Shown piece after piece: positions 5,413 through 7,380 of a DNA stretch of 7,380 nucleotides. The DNA is taken from positions 1 through 7,380 of the forward strand of contig JAABSN010000169.1 in NCBI GenBank assembly GCA_011390385.1. The letters are read 5' to 3'. The notes beneath the pieces were generated by a model. That model worked only from the letters and a program-made list of their open reading frames with translations. It was not told where the DNA came from and ran no database searches. The DNA is from Thioalkalivibrio nitratireducens. Lineage in GTDB: Bacteria > Pseudomonadota > Gammaproteobacteria > Ectothiorhodospirales > Ectothiorhodospiraceae. The translations under genes were made by a program, and so were the position numbers. The stretch's first letter is position 1. The number at the start of each line of letters is the position of its first letter.

Positions 5413-6126
5413 ATGAAGGCTGCTCCAGAAAGCAACGAGTTGCTGGCGCTCTTGCCCCAGGCATCGAAAGACAGGATTTTTCCGAAGCTCAGCGAGGTCG
5501 CTCTTGCCGAAGGCGAAGAGGTATTTGCTGCCGACCAGGAGCTGCGGTACGTGTATTTCCCGGTCGACAGCGTGGTCTCACTGCTCTACGTCAGGCGCAA
5601 CGGCCACCCGGCCGAGATCTCCGTGGTCGGTCGCGAGGGCATCGTCGGCATCGCCGTGTCCATTGGCGAAGACAGCACCCCCACCCGGGCGGTCGTCCAG
5701 GTGGCCGGCATGGCTTACCGCTTGCCGGCGTCTGAATTCAAGCGCCAGTTCAGCACCGATTCGAGCTTCCGATGGCTGATGCTGAGCTACTCCAGGGCGC
5801 TGATTTCCCAGATGGCGCAGACCGCGATGTGCAGCCGTCATCATTCCATTGAACAGCAATTGTGTCGCTGGCTGCTGCTCTCGCTGGACCGCCTGTCGGT
5901 CGATGAATTGAGCTTGAAGGCCGACCGGGTTGCAGACACGCTGGGGCTGCCTCGGGAGGACATGGCCAAGGTGGCCGCCAAGCTGCACGATGAGGGTGTC
6001 GTTCGCTACGAGCGCGGCTGCATCACCGTGGTTGACCGGGATCGATTGAACGAGTGCAGCTGCGAGTGCTACGCCGTGGTCATAGAGGAAACCGAACGCC
6101 TGGCCATCAACGCGGCCCTTCTCTAG
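5413..6126 (+). CDS. CRP/FNR-family transcriptional regulator, paralogue 2 (divergent DNA-binding helix)
   Basis: This 237-aa protein has the same length and architecture as its neighbours: sensor barrel (about 8-115), dimer helix, and C-terminal winged helix-turn-helix. Conserved blocks include YVYFP, AEISVVGREGIVGI, ISQMAQTAMCSRHH and QQLCRWLLLSLDRL. The helix-turn-helix is different: residues 161-190 match paralogue 1 at only 8 of 30 positions, against about 65% elsewhere, with PREDMAKVAAK replacing RREGVTEAACR. It should therefore bind a different operator. Arg92 lies where CRP has Ser83, next to the cAMP-binding Arg82, but the Glu of that pocket is absent. Cys140, Cys151, Cys217 and Cys219 are kept, with extra Cys203 and Cys215. 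The ATG at 5413 has only a weak ribosome site, yet the family N-terminus begins here. The gap to paralogue 1 is 66 bp. Confidence 0.9.
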   Translation: MKAAPESNELLALLPQASKDRIFPKLSEVALAEGEEVFAADQELRYVYFPVDSVVSLLYVRRNGHPAEISVVGREGIVGIAVSIGEDSTPTRAVVQVAGMAYRLPASEFKRQFSTDSSFRWLMLSYSRALISQMAQTAMCSRHHSIEQQLCRWLLLSLDRLSVDELSLKADRVADTLGLPREDMAKVAAKLHDEGVVRYERGCITVVDRDRLNECSCECYAVVIEETERLAINAALL

Positions 6127-6177
6127 TTGGCCAAGGCGACTCACGGCACAATCCCCGGGCTCCCGGATAGGAATTGC

Positions 6178-6189
6178 TCACATTTGTGA
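6178..6189 (+). promoter_or_regulatory. TCACA-TT-TGTGA dyad upstream of paralogue 3
   Basis: TCACA (6178-6182) and TGTGA (6185-6189) form a perfect dyad separated by TT. It carries the two half-sites of a CRP operator but in the everted order and with a 2-base gap instead of TGTGA-N6-TCACA. Its end overlaps the TG of the candidate extended -10 at 6187-6195, a position where a bound protein would block RNA polymerase. A 10-bp dyad can occur by chance, so this is tentative. Confidence 0.35.
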
Positions 6190-6195
6190 TATCCT
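6187..6195 (+). promoter_or_regulatory. Candidate extended -10 element of paralogue 3
   Basis: TGATATCCT repeats the TGnTATCCT pattern seen before paralogue 2 and also ends 30 bases before the start codon (6226). Transcription would begin near 6202, giving a leader of about 24 bases. No good -35 hexamer is visible at the usual distance. Confidence 0.45.
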
Positions 6196-6225
6196 GCCGA
6201 AGGGTTTGTGCGGAAAGAGGTGTGG

Positions 6226-6939
6226 ATGAAGACGGGGCCGGATCAGAATGAACTGCTCGCCGCGTTGCCTCGCTCCGTAAAGGACCGTCTGTTTCCCCTG
6301 CTGCAGGAGGTCAAACTGCCGCTGGGCGCGGAAGTGTACGCCTCCGGTCAGAACGCGAAATACGTGTATTTTCCGGCCGACTGCATCATCTCGATCCTGT
6401 ATGTGCTGCTCGACGGCCATTCGGCCGAGATTTCCGTGGTCGGAAAAGAGGGCGTGATGGGCATCGCCGTGTTCATGGGCGGGGAGAGCACGCCCAGTGA
6501 GGCGATCGTGCAGAGCGCCGGTGTGGCCTATCGGCTCCCGGCCTCCGAGCTCAAACGTCAGTTCGACAACGAACCGCTGCTGCGCGAGTTGCTGCTGCGG
6601 TTCACCCAGGCCCTGATCACCCAGATGGCCCAGACCGCGGTGTGCAATCGGCACCACACCATAGACCAGCAGCTGTGCCGCTGGCTGTTGCTGTCGCTGG
6701 ACCGTTTGGCGAGCAACCAGCTCATCATGACCCAGGAGTTGATCGCCAACATGCTCGGGGTGCGCCGCGAAACCGTGACCGATGCGGCCCAAAAGCTGCA
6801 GAAGCTCGGCGCCATCCGCTACCAGCGCGGACGGATCACCGTGCTCGACCGTCCACTGGTCGAAGAGCGCAGCTGCGAGTGCTACGCCGTGGTCAAGCAG
6901 GAAACCGACCGGCTGGCGGCATACGCCAGGTCGCTCTAG
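6226..6939 (+). CDS. CRP/FNR-family transcriptional regulator, paralogue 3
   Basis: This 237-aa regulator is the closest relative of paralogue 1 (about 181 of 237 identical by hand count) and has the same sensor barrel, dimer helix and winged helix-turn-helix. The recognition region VRRETVTDAAQKLQ keeps the RETV seen in CRP recognition helices and matches paralogue 1 at 23 of 30 positions over residues 161-190, so the two may share or compete for operators. The cAMP pocket residues are absent, with Ile80 in the Glu position and Ser91/Glu92 at Arg-Ser. Cys53, Cys140, His143, His144, Cys151, Cys217 and Cys219 are present. ATG 6226 is chosen because AGAGG (6216-6220) lies 5 bases upstream and the length then equals the other paralogues; a GTG at 6208 would add six residues and lacks that support. 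The gap to paralogue 2 is 99 bp. Ligand unknown. Confidence 0.9.
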   Translation: MKTGPDQNELLAALPRSVKDRLFPLLQEVKLPLGAEVYASGQNAKYVYFPADCIISILYVLLDGHSAEISVVGKEGVMGIAVFMGGESTPSEAIVQSAGVAYRLPASELKRQFDNEPLLRELLLRFTQALITQMAQTAVCNRHHTIDQQLCRWLLLSLDRLASNQLIMTQELIANMLGVRRETVTDAAQKLQKLGAIRYQRGRITVLDRPLVEERSCECYAVVKQETDRLAAYARSL

Positions 6940-6983
6940 CGGGCGACCAGCCCGCTCACACTCACCGGGTCCGCCCGGGGTTT
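6938..6983 (+). terminator. Two hairpins after paralogue 3, possible weak terminator
   Basis: AGCGGGC (6938-6944) pairs with GCCCGCT (6950-6956) around GACCA, starting inside the stop codon. Just after it, CCGGG (6965-6969) pairs with CCCGG (6974-6978) around TCCG and is followed by GGTTTAAG. The T-run is short, so termination is likely partial at best. Such structures could separate paralogue 3 from the divergent fourth gene. Confidence 0.35.
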
Positions 6984-7025
6984 AAGAACGTGCCGTGGCG
7001 AACAGACGGGCGCTCCCCCACGCGG

Positions 7026-7076
7026 TGAGCATGGGTCCACGCAGAAAAACTGCACCCACTGGATACCCCATGCTCA
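7026..7076 (+). repeat. Inverted repeat covering the start codon of the fourth regulator
   Basis: TGAGCATGGG (7026-7035) and CCCATGCTCA (7067-7076) are perfect 10-bp reverse complements. The right arm contains the ATG at 7070 and the A of the ATG at 7076. Within the 31-base loop, GCAG-AAAAA-CTGC (7041-7053) forms a second small stem. In mRNA the outer stem would hide the start codon; in DNA it could be an operator. Confidence 0.5.
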
Positions 7077-7380
7077 TGGCGTCTGAAGTCATCGCCACCA
7101 ACCAGCTGCTCGATCGACTGCCGCCCGCCGTGCGCCGGCCCCTGCTCGACGCCTGCCGTCCGATTGAACTGGACTTCGCTCAGGCGCTTGCCGAAGCGAC
7201 CGCGCCGGTTGACCGGGTGCTGTTCCCGACCACGGCCGTCATCTCGGTCACGGTCAAGATCGATGACCACGCCCCGCTGGAGATGGGCATGATCGGTCAT
7301 GAGGGCATGCTCGGCGCGACGGTCGCGCTGGATGTGCAGCGCCATCCCATGTCTGCCATCGTCCAGGGTGCCGGTCTTGC
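7070..7380 (+). CDS. CRP/FNR-like regulator, partial (sensor domain, cut by window end)
   Basis: An open frame of 103 codons runs from ATG 7070 off the end of the window, so only the N-terminal sensor barrel is seen. It begins NQLLDRLPPAVRRPLL at residues 11-26, equivalent to NELLAALPRSVKDRLF of paralogue 3. It then shows RVLFPTTAVIS (49-59), LEMGMIGHEGMLGATVAL (70-87) and AIVQGAG (96-102), which align with YVYFP, AEISVVG.EG and VVQSAG of the neighbours. It is clearly more distant, resembling a separate CRP/FNR-like subgroup with the GHEGMLG block. The tip of the barrel differs: it has no counterpart to the LPLG-YA-GQ stretch. ATG 7070 or 7076 could be the start; neither has a good ribosome site, and both lie in an inverted repeat. 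A C-terminal helix-turn-helix is expected but not visible here. Confidence 0.75.
   Translation, partial: MLMASEVIATNQLLDRLPPAVRRPLLDACRPIELDFAQALAEATAPVDRVLFPTTAVISVTVKIDDHAPLEMGMIGHEGMLGATVALDVQRHPMSAIVQGAGL

Overview
This is a GC-rich stretch of bacterial chromosome with all recognised genes on the + strand. The gene families, and the close resemblance of the regulators to a CRP/FNR-type subfamily common in Proteobacteria, suggest a proteobacterium, most likely a gammaproteobacterium. I cannot name a genus from sequence alone. There are no tRNA or rRNA genes, insertion sequences or CRISPR arrays.

Layout. Bases 3-722 encode a SRAP-domain protein (YedK/HMCES type), which protects abasic sites in single-stranded DNA. 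It is followed after 30 bp by a TauD/TfdA-family Fe(II)/2-oxoglutarate dioxygenase (753-1754) and a DUF302 protein (1788-2174). Bases 2175-2579 form a gene-free stretch of about 405 bp that is unusually rich in inverted repeats. It holds a strong intrinsic terminator that points toward the minus strand, a 10-bp hairpin with a four-base loop, and a plus-strand terminator whose left arm can also pair upstream. Next come a small Pmp3/YqaE membrane protein (2580-2771), a metallo-beta-lactamase/double-rhodanese protein of the persulfide dioxygenase type (2815-4191), and an HPF/RaiA-like ribosome-associated protein (4185-4505) whose start codon overlaps the stop of the dioxygenase.

The right-hand 40% of the window is a tandem array of CRP/FNR-like regulators. 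Three complete paralogues have identical length, 237 aa (4633-5346, 5413-6126, 6226-6939). A fourth, more divergent member starts at 7070 and runs off the window end. By my hand alignment the first and third are about 76% identical. The middle one is about 60% identical to the first, but its helix-turn-helix segment has drifted far more than the rest. The second and third genes share a TGnTATCCT element exactly 30 bases before their start codons, which suggests each has its own promoter.

How the genes may work together (inference). The membrane stress peptide, persulfide dioxygenase, hibernation-like factor and nearby regulator array look like a stress, sulfur and redox adaptation neighbourhood. 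The regulators lack the residues that bind cAMP in E. coli CRP and carry conserved Cys/His pairs, so a non-cAMP signal is plausible. The most unusual items are the regulator array and the structured 2175-2579 interval.
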